A stretch of 47,110 nucleotides of DNA, from IMG/VR virus record IMGVR_UViG_3300020152_000029, positions 1 through 47,110 of that record; one strand, given 5' to 3'. This DNA comes from a virus. Every line of letters begins with the position of its first letter. The stretch's first letter is position 1. Positions 31,714-38,016 of this stretch are shown in pieces. The notes under the pieces are model-generated. The model did not search any database. It was not told the DNA's origin and saw only the letters and a list, made by a program, of their open reading frames with translations. A program made the translations under genes and the position numbers.

Positions 31714-32823
31714 ATGCGGCCACAGGGCTTTACCCTTGTCGAAATGTCTGTGGTGCTCGTCATTGCAGGCCTTGTGCTCGCAGCGGTAATGACCGCCGGC
31801 ACTGCCCAGATCGCTCAGACAAGAATAATCACCACAAAGTCCAAGGAAGAGGCTGTAAGAACAGCCTTGATCACCTTCATCGCCAGAAATAACCGTCTAC
31901 CCTGCCCTGCCGTACCTACCTTGGAACCGGATGATGACGGCTACGGAGTCGCAGCAGATTCACCTGGTTGCACGAATGTTCCAAGTTACGGAGCTGGCGC
32001 CGATATTGTTTATACCGGCGTTCTACCTTGGTCTTCTCTTGGGCTATCGAGTGAGTCGGCATCGGATGGCTATTACAACCGCTTCACATACATGGTTTCT
32101 GGGACTGCGACCGAGACCAATTCAATTACCGTGTCCGGCTTGGCCGGAAACATAACGATACACACTGATACCCCTGCTCTGCCCGGCAGTCCTGCGGCTG
32201 GCAATCAGTCCAATGAATGCGCCAATGGCCTGACAGTTAACCCATGCGCGGCAGCTGCTGCGATCATATCTCATGGAGCAAATGGCAACGGGGCATATAC
32301 AACAGAGGGCAAAAGGATAGACCTTCCGGGTGGAAATGCAGAATCAGAAAACACTGATGGCGATACCGCTCTGGTCATAAAGGATTTCGTCACTGATAGT
32401 AACGAGCCATACGATGACATCGTGCTGGCCATGCCGGCGTCAGAGCTGCTTGCGCCTTTGACATTTAACGGATCCATCAAGGACTACAACGCCAAGCTGC
32501 AGGATGATTTCAGGAAGATACTTGGCGTCGTAGTTACAGATGCAAGAGTAAAGCGCACCGGCTCGATACCCGAAGACCGTTCTTACCCGCTCCCGTTCGA
32601 CATCAACAGTTTGGGCCTGCAACCAGAATCGTCAATTGACCCATGGGGCACACCTTATGAGTACGACAGAGTGACGGCATCGATCGAAGCCGGTACCACC
32701 AATGTTGGCGCCTATACTGTTACGTCTTATGGTCCCGATAAAGCGGGAGGCGGCGGTGATGATATCGTGCTGACAGTGACGGTCAGCGAACTTAAATCTT
32801 ATTTTCTCAACTACGGATGGTGA
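31714..32823 (+). CDS. Type IV pilin-like pseudopilin encoded by the phage
   Basis: 369 aa. The N-terminus has a class III leader: RPQG/FTLVEM with Gly(-1), Phe(+1) and Glu(+5), followed by a 25-residue hydrophobic helix (SVVLVIAGLVLAAVMTAGTA). The large ectodomain has a Cys pair (PCPAVP..DSPGC) and ends with SSIDPWGTPYEYDRV and SYGPDKAGGGGDDIVLTVTV, reminiscent of the WGxPY and acidic Ca-binding tail of GspG-type major pseudopilins. A host prepilin peptidase would process it. It starts 1 nt after cI, so it is probably expressed in lysogens, and may alter host pili or secretion to block other phages. This role is inferred. Confidence 0.88.
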   Translation: MRPQGFTLVEMSVVLVIAGLVLAAVMTAGTAQIAQTRIITTKSKEEAVRTALITFIARNNRLPCPAVPTLEPDDDGYGVAADSPGCTNVPSYGAGADIVYTGVLPWSSLGLSSESASDGYYNRFTYMVSGTATETNSITVSGLAGNITIHTDTPALPGSPAAGNQSNECANGLTVNPCAAAAAIISHGANGNGAYTTEGKRIDLPGGNAESENTDGDTALVIKDFVTDSNEPYDDIVLAMPASELLAPLTFNGSIKDYNAKLQDDFRKILGVVVTDARVKRTGSIPEDRSYPLPFDINSLGLQPESSIDPWGTPYEYDRVTASIEAGTTNVGAYTVTSYGPDKAGGGGDDIVLTVTVSELKSYFLNYGW

Positions 32824-33053
32824 ATATGCATACTCAACTTCAATCCAGTAGCACTGTTATGGACAAGCTCATCATCGGCGCCCCATTGATGCCGCCAATC
32901 GTTGCTGTCTTAATGTTCATAGGCATTCTCTCTCCTGTCACCTGGAGCGTCAGCGGATATATCTATACAGTGTTCGCGGTTTCGGTAGCAATAAGCGCGG
33001 TCGCCGCATACTGCATTGTCTCGTTTATCGAGAACGTCAAAGAACAAATGTAG
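32817..33053 (+). CDS. Two-TM membrane protein in the lysogeny unit
   Basis: About 78 aa (75 if ATG 32826 is used). Two hydrophobic segments: PLMPPIVAVLMFIGILSPVTW and IYTVFAVSVAISAVAAYCIVSF, with a short loop and a charged tail (IENVKEQM). It overlaps the end of the pseudopilin gene by 7 nt, so it is translated from the same message, and a terminator lies 19 nt after its stop. It might be an inner-membrane partner of the pseudopilin or a small exclusion protein. No family is recognised. Confidence 0.75.
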   Translation: MVNMHTQLQSSSTVMDKLIIGAPLMPPIVAVLMFIGILSPVTWSVSGYIYTVFAVSVAISAVAAYCIVSFIENVKEQM

Positions 33054-33071
33054 TATCACACGCACGACTCC

Positions 33072-33097
33072 AAACCCGCTTCTGCGGGTTTTTCTTC
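33072..33097 (+). terminator. Terminator closing the cI-pseudopilin unit
   Basis: AAACCCGC-TTCT-GCGGGTTT, an 8-bp perfect stem, followed by TTCTTC within a T-rich run. It separates the lysogen-expressed unit from the early promoter that begins 17 nt later. Confidence 0.9.
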
Positions 33098-33107
33098 GCC
33101 CTTCATT

Positions 33108-33147
33108 TTGCGCTTGACGCAATTATATATATTGCGTAGGATGCAAT
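33108..33147 (+). promoter_or_regulatory. Rightward early promoter under two repressor-type operators
   Basis: TTGACG (33114-33119), 17-nt spacer, TAGGAT (33137-33142). Two sites matching TTGCG-N5-(C/T)GCAA overlap it: 33108-33122 over the -35 and 33132-33146 over the -10. A 21-bp perfect palindrome ACGCAAT-TATATAT-ATTGCGT (33117-33137) lies between. This is the likely OL/PL-like counterpart to the cro-cI operators. Confidence 0.8.
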
Positions 33148-33197
33148 TCCATGAGCTGAACGAATGGCTCTGAGCAGTTAAAGCCTCCGAGTGGGGC

Positions 33198-33299
33198 ATG
33201 GTCCCAAGTAGCTGGAATCTCGCAGAACAGCGCGAGGCGCGGAACGGCAGCAATGCACGCAGCACGCGGCGAACGGACAAGGCCTACAGACTGCAATAA
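33198..33299 (+). CDS. Possible small basic leader peptide (33 aa)
   Basis: ATG at 33198 to TAA at 33297-33299 gives MVPSSWNLAEQREARNGSNA and a basic end. GAGTGGGG precedes the ATG. It stands in the ~180-nt leader of the early operon. It could be a real short gene or only part of the leader; codon content and lack of any relative make this doubtful. Confidence 0.3.
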   Translation: MVPSSWNLAEQREARNGSNARSTRRTDKAYRLQ

Positions 33300-33323
33300 C
33301 GAAAACTTCACGAAGGGTATGAC

Positions 33324-33503
33324 ATGAACCTCATGGAAGAAGGCCTGAAAGCCCAGGCCAGGATAGTTGAATCAAACAAGGTGGCAACTCTTTCCGACAG
33401 ACGCGCGCGCAAGCTCAAAGAAGCTGGCAAACGCATCGTTCACAAGCCTGCCGAGCTGGAGCACTTCAACCCAGATCAACCTCAGCCACCCAAGGCAGCG
33501 TAA
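33324..33503 (+). CDS. Small basic early protein (59 aa)
   Basis: 59 aa: NLMEEGLKAQARIVESNKVA, then LSDRRARKLKEAGKRIVHK and a Pro/Gln-rich end. It is the first well-supported gene after the early promoter; AAGGG precedes the ATG and its stop overlaps the next start (TAATG). Highly helical and basic. Such small early phage proteins often bind nucleic acid or RNA polymerase, but no motif supports a role here. Confidence 0.65.
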   Translation: MNLMEEGLKAQARIVESNKVATLSDRRARKLKEAGKRIVHKPAELEHFNPDQPQPPKAA

Positions 33504-33679
33504 TGGGCCTCTTCCGGCGCATCAACGAGCACGACACATCCACCCGCACCGACGACGGCAGGCATGTCGATCAGGTCATGGGGGATTCCACCGGCTATGC
33601 CGAATATAAGCGGCAATACGAGCTGGCAGAGGACAAGTGCGCCTTTAACGCTGAGTTCTTCAGCAAGGATAAGTCATGA
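33503..33679 (+). CDS. Small hypothetical early protein (58 aa)
   Basis: 58 aa: GLFRRINEHDTSTRTDDGRH, then VDQVMGDSTGYAEYKRQYELAEDKCAFNAEFFSKDKS. It overlaps the stop of the preceding gene by one base and the next start by four bases, so translation is coupled along this run. A single helical segment with a Tyr-rich stretch; unknown family. Confidence 0.65.
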   Translation: MGLFRRINEHDTSTRTDDGRHVDQVMGDSTGYAEYKRQYELAEDKCAFNAEFFSKDKS

Positions 33680-33942
33680 GCGCGAAAAGTACAGGTTACT
33701 TTTACGGCCGGAACAAGGGCCATGGAATTGTGATGCAGGGCTTCGAATTGCATTCCTCTCATGTGGCTGACACGGGCACTCCAGAGGGAATGGAAGCCGT
33801 TGTAAGAGCTTTCAAGGAGCGCGACGAGCTGCTGGCATCAATGCGCAGGCTATCCAACCTCAACGCATACGAAGACTACGAGCTGCGTGAGCTGGTGCGA
33901 GAGATTACAGACAGCGCCATCGCCAAGGTTGAATCCAAATGA
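33676..33942 (+). CDS. Hypothetical early protein (88 aa)
   Basis: 88 aa, overlapping both neighbours by ATGA. N-terminal GYFYGRNKGHGIVMQGFELHSSHVADTGTPEGMEAVVRAFKERDELLASMRRLSNLNAYED suggests a compact alpha/beta fold with an amphipathic C-terminal helix. Not recognised; a phage early protein in a coupled operon. Confidence 0.72.
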   Translation: MSAKSTGYFYGRNKGHGIVMQGFELHSSHVADTGTPEGMEAVVRAFKERDELLASMRRLSNLNAYEDYELRELVREITDSAIAKVESK

Positions 33943-34235
33943 GCATCCGCATCCGTGTCATGGGCACCGAGCAGGAGCGCCCAGAGGTCCCTGACGAGCT
34001 GCCCTATCGCCGTCCCAAATCAGTATGCAAAGTTCGTCAGGGCTGGAAGCCATCCATTCAGGCGCCATCCAACGCGCAGGAAGTCATTGCACGAATCGAA
34101 CAAGCTCGCGAGCTGATGAGCTACTTCGAAGGCGCAATTAATTTCATGCGGTCAGAGCATGCCAAAGCGGTAGCCAGCATGAAGTGCCGCCCCCTATTAC
34201 CCATTCGTAAAACCAAATTAGTGAGGATTGCTTAA
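33939..34235 (+). CDS. Hypothetical early protein (98 aa)
   Basis: 98 aa. A Glu/Pro/Arg-rich first half (ERPEVPDELPYRRPKSVCKVRQGWKPS) leads into a helix, VIARIEQARELMSYFEGAINFMRSEHAKAVASM, and a basic end (KTKLVRIA). ATGA overlap with the 88-aa gene and a one-base overlap with the next. No family recognised. Confidence 0.7.
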   Translation: MSIRIRVMGTEQERPEVPDELPYRRPKSVCKVRQGWKPSIQAPSNAQEVIARIEQARELMSYFEGAINFMRSEHAKAVASMKCRPLLPIRKTKLVRIA

Positions 34236-34426
34236 TGGAAGCCCGCGACATCTATCTGAAAACCACGACAGCAAATGGCAAGAGCTCCATTACACGTCAC
34301 CGCGTATGGAATGCTGAGCAGTTCGTGAAAACGCAGCAGGAAGCCGGTAAGAAGGCCGGCGAAAAGAATAAGGCAGAGGGTTACACGGTAGCGCTATCCA
34401 GCGAAGCTGAGTTCAAGAAGCAGTAA
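34235..34426 (+). CDS. Hypothetical early protein (63 aa)
   Basis: 63 aa, basic: YLKTTTANGKSSITRHRVWNAEQFVKTQQEAGKKAGEKNKAEGYTVALSSEAEFKKQ. The order (short N-terminal strand, WNAEQF, Lys-rich helix, closing strand) suggests a small beta-alpha-beta protein. It directly precedes recT with a 26-nt gap holding AGGAG. Its position upstream of recT is shared with small recombination accessory proteins in other phages, but the family is not identified. Confidence 0.68.
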   Translation: MEARDIYLKTTTANGKSSITRHRVWNAEQFVKTQQEAGKKAGEKNKAEGYTVALSSEAEFKKQ

Positions 34427-34452
34427 GCAGCACATCTACAGGAGCCAACAAA

Positions 34453-35427
34453 ATGTCAGACCAACTACAACCGGCAGTCCAGAACATGCCAGCCCTGCAT
34501 GATACATCGCAGCTGGTACTGGATCCTGCTGCAATGAAAAGCATGATGGACTTGGCGAAGTTCATGTCCAGCGCAACCGCCACCCTACCGAAAGCCTACC
34601 AAAACAATCCAGGCGATTGCCTTGCCGTGATCATGCAGGCCCAACAATGGCGCATGAATCCATACGCCGTTGCCCAGAAAACGCATTTCATCAACGGCAC
34701 TGCCGGCTACGAAGCACAGCTGGTAAATGCCGTAATCACTGGCTCTGGCGCCATTGCCGGAAACTTCAAGTATGAATGGTTCGGGCCATGGGAAAACATC
34801 ATCGGAAAGTTCGAGGTCAAGAAGAGTGACAAAGGCGAATATCGCGTTCCAGGCTGGTCCCTGAAGGATGAAGAAGGCCTCGGCATTCGCATTGAAGCCA
34901 CTCTGAAGGGTGAAACTGAGCCACGCAAACTTGAGCTGCTGCTGGCACAGGCACGCACGCGCAATTCAACCCTGTGGGCTGATGACCCGAAGCAACAGCT
35001 GGCATATCTCGCCGTCAAGAAGTGGGGGCGCCTCTACACCCCTGGCGTCATCCTCGGTGTTTATACCCATGACGAGCTGGAAGACTTCGCGCCGCCACCG
35101 GAGAAGGATGTCACCAGCGAATCCACCGTTGAGGTCGAGTATTACACCAATGAGGAATTTGGTGAAAAGAAAGCCTCATGGAAAGAGGCGGTTATCACCG
35201 GCAAGAAGAAGAATGAAGACCTGATTTCCCTTGTGGAGAGCAAGGGCAAGCGCTTCACCGATGCCCAGAAGGCCGAGATTCAGGCATGGAAGTTCAATAC
35301 CAAGCCAGCCGCGACGGCTCCGCAGACTGTGGACCATGAGTCGCCTAAACCAGAAGGGTCCGATGCCGGCGGCAAGTCAGACTTCGTTTCCGAAATGGAA
35401 GCCGCCGAGAAAGGTGGTGCCCAATGA
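34453..35427 (+). CDS. recT: RecT-family single-strand annealing protein
   Basis: 324 aa. Bet/RecT signatures: DCLAVIMQAQQWRMNPYAVAQKTHFINGTAGYEAQLVNAVI, the core EPRKLELLLAQARTRNSTLWADDPKQQLAYLAVKKWGRLYTPGVILGVYT and DELED, with an acidic Pro-rich tail from ~residue 212 onward. It anneals complementary single strands during replication and repair, normally with a partner exonuclease, which is the next gene (ATGA overlap). AGGAG precedes the ATG by 8 nt. The C-terminal tail (DAGGKSDFVSEMEAAEKGGA) is probably disordered. Confidence 0.93.
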   Translation: MSDQLQPAVQNMPALHDTSQLVLDPAAMKSMMDLAKFMSSATATLPKAYQNNPGDCLAVIMQAQQWRMNPYAVAQKTHFINGTAGYEAQLVNAVITGSGAIAGNFKYEWFGPWENIIGKFEVKKSDKGEYRVPGWSLKDEEGLGIRIEATLKGETEPRKLELLLAQARTRNSTLWADDPKQQLAYLAVKKWGRLYTPGVILGVYTHDELEDFAPPPEKDVTSESTVEVEYYTNEEFGEKKASWKEAVITGKKKNEDLISLVESKGKRFTDAQKAEIQAWKFNTKPAATAPQTVDHESPKPEGSDAGGKSDFVSEMEAAEKGGAQ

Positions 35428-37187
35428 TGTCCCAGATGCAGATCCACAACTTTATCCAGGGTTCGGATGAGTGGCTTGCCCATCGTGCGAATTGCTACAA
35501 CGCCAGCGAAGCCGCTGCCATGCTTGGCCTTTGCAAGAAGACGAGCCGTAACGAGCTGATCAAGCTGTATGCCACCGGCACGACCAAGGAATTCAGCGAT
35601 TTCGTCAAGAACGTCATCTTCGAGAAAGGTCACGAGACCGAGAAGAAGATGCGCCCCATTATCGAGGGCATCATTGGCGAGGAGCTGTACCCTGCTTCAG
35701 CCTCGATTGAATCAGGCCTGAGCAGGCGCTATGGCGTGTCCTTCGACGGTATCGACATGCTTTATACGGTCATCTACGAGCACAAGCAATGGAATGAAGA
35801 GCTCGCAGCTCTGGTGCGCGCCGGCATCGTGCCTGATACCCACATGCCTCAGCCGCAGCAGCAGCTCATGGTTTCAGGCGCCTTAAAGGTCATATTCGTC
35901 GTGTCTGATGGCACTCCGGAAAAGATGGTGTCCTGTGATGTGTACCCAGATCAGGCATGGTTCGACCGAATCAAGGCTGGTTGGGCGCAGTTCGAAAAAG
36001 ATGTTGCCGCCTACGTGCCGCAGGAAGTCATCCCCAAGGCTGTAGCCGAAACCATGATGGACCTGCCCGCCCTGTTCATCCAGACCGAGGGCGAGATTGC
36101 TATCCGTTCCAATCTTGATGTATTCGGTGAAAAACTGGATATGTTTGTCCGCGGCCTCAATCTCAAGCCAGTCACCGATCAGGACTTTGCCAACGCAGAT
36201 GCCGCGGTAAAGGTGCTGACGAAGGCAGAAGAAGCCTTGGCTGCAGGCGAGGCGAACGCGCTGGCGCAGGCCTCAGAGATTGATGCGCTACGCCGCACCG
36301 TCGCCGCCTTCAAAAAGACTGCGCGCGACACCAGGCTGATGCTGGAAAAGCTGGTTAAGGAAGAGAAGCAGAACCGCAAGGCGATGATCATAACGATAGG
36401 CCGAGCCGCGTTCACTGCGCACCAGTCCGATCTTGATGAGTCGGTGGCACCTATCCGGCTGAACCTGAAGGATCCTGACTTCGTTGCCGCTACGCACGGA
36501 CTCAAGACCTTAACCAGTATTCAAAACGCGGTTGATACGTGCCTGGCTAACGCCAAGATCGAGGCCGATGCCACCGCCAGAGACATCCGCGCCAAGCTGG
36601 ACTGGTGCAAGGCCAACGCTAATGGCTACGGCATGCTGTTCCCAGACCTGCAGCAGATCATCTTCAAGCCGGCGGAAGACTTCCAACTGGTCATCAATAC
36701 CCGCATCCGAGAGCACAAGGAGGCCGAGGAACACCGGCTTGAGCAAGAGCGTGCGCGCATCCGTGCCGAAGAAGAAGCCAGGGCAAGGGCTGAGGCAGAA
36801 GCCAAGGCAAAAGACCCGGTAGAAGCGGTCAATGACGTTCTCAGCGACACATACAAGGAAGTAGTAACGGCGTCTGTTATGTCATCGGTGGAAACCGGCT
36901 CGGCGGTAGTGGTGCAGCAGTACGAAGGTACGACTATCACAGCTACGCATGTGCCGACACAAGACATCATCGACACCGGCAACAAGCTCAAGCTCGGTGA
37001 AGTCTGCAGCATGCTCGGCTTCACGGTTACCGAGGCTTTCCTGAAGAAGCTCGGCTTCGAGGGCACCCGCGAACGCAACTCCGTGACGTACAGGGAATGC
37101 GACTTCTCGCTGATCTGCTACGGCATCACCAAGCACGTTCAGCAGGTGCATAACGACCACATGAACAAGCTGCAGGCAGCAGCATAG
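35424..37187 (+). CDS. YqaJ-type recombination exonuclease fused to a long C-terminal region
   Basis: 587 aa. Residues ~10-230 match the YqaJ viral recombinase exonuclease: GSDEWLAHRANCYNASEAAAMLG, EKGHETEKKM, YGVSFDGIDMLYTVIYEHKQWNEE (catalytic Asp108 then E-x-K at 119-121), and PQPQQQLMVSGA. The remaining ~350 residues are unusual: a helical region (~250-460) with a Glu/Arg/Ala coiled coil (HRLEQERARIRAEEEARARAEAE) and a C-terminal globular end (KLKLGEVCSMLGFTVTEAFLKKLGFEG). It probably degrades 5' ends for RecT. The added region may bind RecT, DNA or a host factor. The region resembles C-terminal domains found on other phage recombination proteins. Confidence 0.88.
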   Translation: MMSQMQIHNFIQGSDEWLAHRANCYNASEAAAMLGLCKKTSRNELIKLYATGTTKEFSDFVKNVIFEKGHETEKKMRPIIEGIIGEELYPASASIESGLSRRYGVSFDGIDMLYTVIYEHKQWNEELAALVRAGIVPDTHMPQPQQQLMVSGALKVIFVVSDGTPEKMVSCDVYPDQAWFDRIKAGWAQFEKDVAAYVPQEVIPKAVAETMMDLPALFIQTEGEIAIRSNLDVFGEKLDMFVRGLNLKPVTDQDFANADAAVKVLTKAEEALAAGEANALAQASEIDALRRTVAAFKKTARDTRLMLEKLVKEEKQNRKAMIITIGRAAFTAHQSDLDESVAPIRLNLKDPDFVAATHGLKTLTSIQNAVDTCLANAKIEADATARDIRAKLDWCKANANGYGMLFPDLQQIIFKPAEDFQLVINTRIREHKEAEEHRLEQERARIRAEEEARARAEAEAKAKDPVEAVNDVLSDTYKEVVTASVMSSVETGSAVVVQQYEGTTITATHVPTQDIIDTGNKLKLGEVCSMLGFTVTEAFLKKLGFEGTRERNSVTYRECDFSLICYGITKHVQQVHNDHMNKLQAAA

Positions 37188-37279
37188 TTTCGAAGCACGG
37201 CGAGTAGGTTTTGGAGCATATATGAGCGAATCAGGCATCGAGTTAGAACCAGGGTACACGTAGTGCTCTCTCCCCCTTA

Positions 37280-37316
37280 CCGCCCACCCACTCCCCTTGG
37301 AATTGGGCGGCTTTTT
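37280..37316 (+). terminator. Likely terminator after the YqaJ exonuclease
   Basis: CCGCCCA and TGGGCGG pair across a 17-nt loop, followed by CTTTTTC. It lies ~95 nt after the exonuclease stop. The loop is long, so it is less certain than the other terminators and may be read through to the methyltransferase block. Confidence 0.6.
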
Positions 37317-37365
37317 CAAAGGCATTGGCAACAGTGTCTTTGAACAAGCACAAAGGAGAAACGCG

Positions 37366-37662
37366 ATGCGCAGATTGATGACTGTTGAATTGCCAGACGG
37401 CTCGGTATGGGGCGTTCCGGTTGAACTGATAGCACGTAATAGGGCTGCACATTATGCCCATGAGTTCCACGGCGATGTCGAGATAAGCCTGAAGGAAGAC
37501 ACCATTCCGCTTTTTGAAAGTGACGATTACGAGATTCGGGATTGGGCCGTCAACAACATGAATTGGACCGACTTCGACGACCGCCAGGTAAAGGTATCTG
37601 ATGCGCCGGCGCCAGACTTCCAGGAGGCATGGCTGAATGGCGAAAAGGATTTTCAGGATTAA
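37366..37662 (+). CDS. Conserved phage early protein (98 aa)
   Basis: 98 aa from ATG 37366, preceded by AAAGGAG. Beta-rich start (RRLMTVELPDGSVWGVPVELIARNRAAHYAHEF) followed by acidic EVEISLKEDTIPLFESDDYEI and DWAVNNMNWTDF with a helical end. This is a small conserved phage protein whose role is unknown; it may bind a protein partner. In-frame upstream extension is possible but has no ribosome site. Confidence 0.75.
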   Translation: MRRLMTVELPDGSVWGVPVELIARNRAAHYAHEFHGDVEISLKEDTIPLFESDDYEIRDWAVNNMNWTDFDDRQVKVSDAPAPDFQEAWLNGEKDFQD

Positions 37663-37665
37663 GCC

Positions 37666-37752
37666 ATGGCCAAGCACAAGAAAACCAAGGGTTCAAAGCG
37701 CCGCGCACGTCGTGATCTGCGCGAGCGGAAGCGTTACCAACCAACGTACTAA
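37666..37752 (+). CDS. Very small basic protein (28 aa)
   Basis: 28 aa, MAKHKKTKGSKRRARRDLRE and a RKRYQPTY end. AGGAT stands 8 nt before the ATG, and the gene lies 4 nt after the previous stop. Highly basic, like nucleic-acid-binding peptides in phage genomes. The size is borderline, and no relative is recalled, so this remains a moderately supported call. Confidence 0.5.
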   Translation: MAKHKKTKGSKRRARRDLRERKRYQPTY

Positions 37753-37761
37753 GGGGAAGTC

Positions 37762-38016
37762 ATGGAAAAGCAAACAACCGTTGTCGATATCCAGTTAAAG
37801 CCGGTTAAATCTTCGCAGATAGCCGCCATAGGGTATGACGAAACGAGTAAGACCCTGGCGGTCAAGTTCACCAACGGCAAGGCTGAATATCGTTACGCCA
37901 ACGTATCGCCCGATCTTTTTGATGGGCTTCTTAAATCCAAGTCTGCCGGCTCGTTTTTCAACGGCAACATTCGTAACAAGTTCAAGCATACGCTGCTGAC
38001 GCCAGAGACGAAATAA
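37762..38016 (+). CDS. KTSC-domain protein
   Basis: 84 aa. It matches the KTSC domain: VKSSQIAAIGYDETSKTLAVKFTNGKAEYRYANVSPDLFDGLLKSKSAGSFFNGNIRNKFKH, with the VSS...GYD, strand-turn, and SAGSFFN pattern. KTSC domains appear alone or fused to recombination and nuclease-type proteins and may act as small DNA- or protein-binding modules. GGGGAAG precedes the ATG, and the stop overlaps the start of the methyltransferase gene (TAATGA), so it is coupled to it. Confidence 0.88.
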   Translation: MEKQTTVVDIQLKPVKSSQIAAIGYDETSKTLAVKFTNGKAEYRYANVSPDLFDGLLKSKSAGSFFNGNIRNKFKHTLLTPETK

